A DNA stretch of 31,675 bases. Source: Paracamarosporium sp. OC-R06-R3 (taxonomy: Eukaryota > Ascomycota > Dothideomycetes > Pleosporales > Didymosphaeriaceae). The position numbers and the translations under genes were made by a program. Below, piece after piece: positions 29,461 through 31,675 of the stretch. The notes beneath the pieces were generated by a model. That model made no database searches. It was not told where the DNA came from and was given only the letters and a program-made list of their open reading frames with translations. Location of the stretch: the NCBI GenBank assembly GCA_019828545.1, contig JACVRA010000015.1, forward strand, positions 1-31,675, given 5' to 3'. Position 1 is the stretch's first letter. Each line of letters starts with the position of its first letter.

Positions 29461-31675
29461 TTTTAAATATCCTTAATATAAGTACTAGTAACCTTTTAAC
29501 TATATTTATTAATACTTTTAAGAGTAATAGTATTACTAGTATTAAGGATTACTAAAATTCTATTATTAAGTCTAACTTATACTATAGTAACTATAAATAT
29601 ATAAAGATTTAAGTTTTATAACTTAATATATACTTTTACTTTTTAAGATAAGAATAGGAGAATAAGAATAAAACCCTCTTTACTACTATATATATAAAAG
29701 AAGATATACTTAAATAAATTTAACCCTATATTAATTAATACCTTATATAAAATAATAAAGTTAATAATGCTATTAACTAAATAATAAAAGACTATAACCA
29801 CTTTTATATAAAGCTTAAGATATACTTTAGTATAATTAATATAATTTAAATTACTAAATAAGCCCTTTAAAATATTAAATAAATTGAATTAGTAGTTAAA
29901 TACGTAGCCAAATTTAAAAAGAACTCTAATTAAACTAAATAAAAAAAAGTATCTTTAATAATATACTTTTACTAAAAACTTAAGAAGTTTATTAGACAAG
30001 AGCTCTTATATAGTAGTACTATAATTAATACACTTTAAAAACTTATAAATAAAATAATCTAAATTAATTTAAAATAGTATAACTTAAAATAAGACTTATA
30101 CTATAACCTAAAGAGAGTAAAACGTAGAAAATTAATATTTAAAAAAAGCTATTAAGTCTTATAACTACTACCCTATACTTTAAAGACTAATTATAGATAC
30201 TAACCTATAAAAGAAATCTACTATAGCCAACTTAATATTTTAATAAAAGAATAAGAAAGGAATTTATAAACTATTAAAGAATTATTTAATAAAATTATAA
30301 AACTTAATAATATTACTTTAGTACTTAAAAATAAGTATAATAAAGGTACGTCTATATAAAGGACTATTATAAAATAAGAAACTTATACTTATTTTATATA
30401 TTATAAGCTAAGATATATAGCTAAGAACTATAAATCTAAGAATAAAGTTATTAAATAGTTAAATATATTAACCTCTTCTAAATTAATAATAGAATAGGAA
30501 CTAAAGGAAGAATAAGAAGTTATTTTAACTAAAGAATAAATATAATAGCTTAACAAAATTATAATACTCTTAATAGAAAGTAAAGAATAATATAGTATAA
30601 GTAACCTTAATAATAAATACTAAAAAGAGAATAAGGAAAATATTCTACCTAGAATACCTATACTCTATTTAAATATAAAGGAAAAAGAAAGTATTTTAAT
30701 AATTAATATATAAAACTACCTTAAAAAACCTTAGTAACTAAGGAATAAAAATATACTTATAGAAAATATCTTATACTTAAGTAGTATCTATTAAAAGTAG
30801 AGAGTAATATATACCTTACTAATAAACTAAACTTAAGTAAATATCTACTATAATAATAATAAGAATATAAGAGTAATATATTAAAATAAGAACCCTTTCT
30901 ATTAGTAATAATATAACCTAGATTACTAAAATCCTATATACTTAAAACTATATATAAATTACTATAAATATAATATATATATAATATACTATTAAAGAAA
31001 GGAAGAATTAAATTATAAATTATAATACTTACTTAAATATTATTAGACTTAGTTTAATTACTTAATTACAACCTATAATAAATATCTATAGAATAAATAA
31101 GAAGTAATATTCTTTTTTAACTTTACTAATAGGTAAATCCTTATAGCAAAACTAATTATCAACGATGTATATACTTAAGAATTATAGTATACTTATTTAA
31201 ACCTAGAATACTAACGGCACCTAAAGGAAAAAAGGAAGTATAAATTTAAAAAGAAAAAATACTATTATTAAAAGTAAAAGGTAGAGAGTAACCTCTATCT
31301 TATACTAGAACTATATAAAGAAATATTTTTTTTAGACTTAAACTCTAATAAGAAGAAGTCTTTATTAAGTTAAATAAAATATTAATTATAATAATACAAA
31401 TTAAGCTACTAGTATAGCTTAAAAAAATATAGATAAAAGCTCTTATAGACTTAAAAATAGAAAAAAACTTTATATTATACTAAATAATAAAAAAAGTAGG
31501 ACTTACTATATTAAATAAAGAAGAACCCTATACACTCTACGTTATAAATAAAACCCCAATACCTAAAATACCTTATATTACTTAAGAGGTTAAGGTAATA
31601 ATAATTATTTAAGAATATATAAAAGAAATTATTCTAAATGTATTAAAAGGATTATAATATAAAGTTATATTAAAA
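29460..31675 (+). mobile_element. RIP-degraded Ty3/gypsy retrotransposon, gag and start of pol
   Basis: A mutated gag is readable in one frame from about 29568, where KSNLYY and later KTLFTT and IKEDILK appear between many stops. The frame reaches a zinc knuckle at 30390-30431 whose three Cys and one His codons all read TAT (Tyr) at exactly C-x2-C-x4-H-x4-C spacing. In another frame, ALIDLKIEKNFI at 31439-31474 matches a retroviral-type protease active site, where DSG has become DLK through one C-to-T and two G-to-A changes. KEEPYTLYV follows. Reverse transcriptase would lie beyond the right edge. The element cannot produce working proteins. Confidence 0.85.

Overview
The window looks like a chromosome segment of a filamentous ascomycete (Pezizomycotina, possibly a Dothideomycete; the class is a guess). 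Genes carry several introns of about 47-62 bp with GT..AG ends and CTAAC/CTGAC-like branch points. The proteins are typically fungal: a Zn2Cys6 regulator, an allantoate-permease-type MFS carrier and a Baeyer-Villiger-type monooxygenase. Transposon copies show damage typical of repeat-induced point mutation (RIP): C-to-T and G-to-A changes, tryptophan codons turned into TAG, and very AT-rich sequence.

Layout: 1-316 is an AT-rich repeat relic. 437-1420 is a single-exon ankyrin gene and 1974-2844 an alpha/beta hydrolase. 2845-4919 has no gene I can support. From 4920 to 21922 lies a compact nine-gene cluster: FAD monooxygenase (-), cupin (-), FMN 2-hydroxyacid oxidase (+), class II aldolase/adducin protein (-), D-isomer 2-hydroxyacid dehydrogenase (+), MFS carrier (-), Zn2Cys6 regulator (+), RidA protein (-) and class III aminotransferase (+). 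A dead Fot1/pogo transposon (13199-15049) sits between two convergent gene ends inside it. An unrecognised two-exon gene follows (22501-24294), then a gene-poor stretch with F-box/LRR-like debris. The right end (28158-31675) holds a truncated second Fot1-like copy and a RIP-mutated Ty3/gypsy retrotransposon that runs off the window.

The cluster has no polyketide synthase, peptide synthetase or terpene enzyme, so I read it as catabolic. A carboxylate-type carrier could import an anion. The monooxygenase, aminotransferase/RidA pair, aldolase-fold enzyme and two 2-hydroxyacid oxidoreductases of opposite expected stereochemistry could then degrade it. The substrate cannot be told from sequence.

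The strongest new signal is regulatory. All five promoter regions that serve the nine genes, including that of the regulator itself, carry perfect CGG-N6-CCG palindromes: nine in about 2.4 kb, where about 0.6 are expected by chance. The flanking genes I checked lack them. This suggests one self-regulated regulon whose limits are defined by the sites. All gene models below were spliced by hand from reading frames, splice signals and remembered family motifs; no database search was possible.
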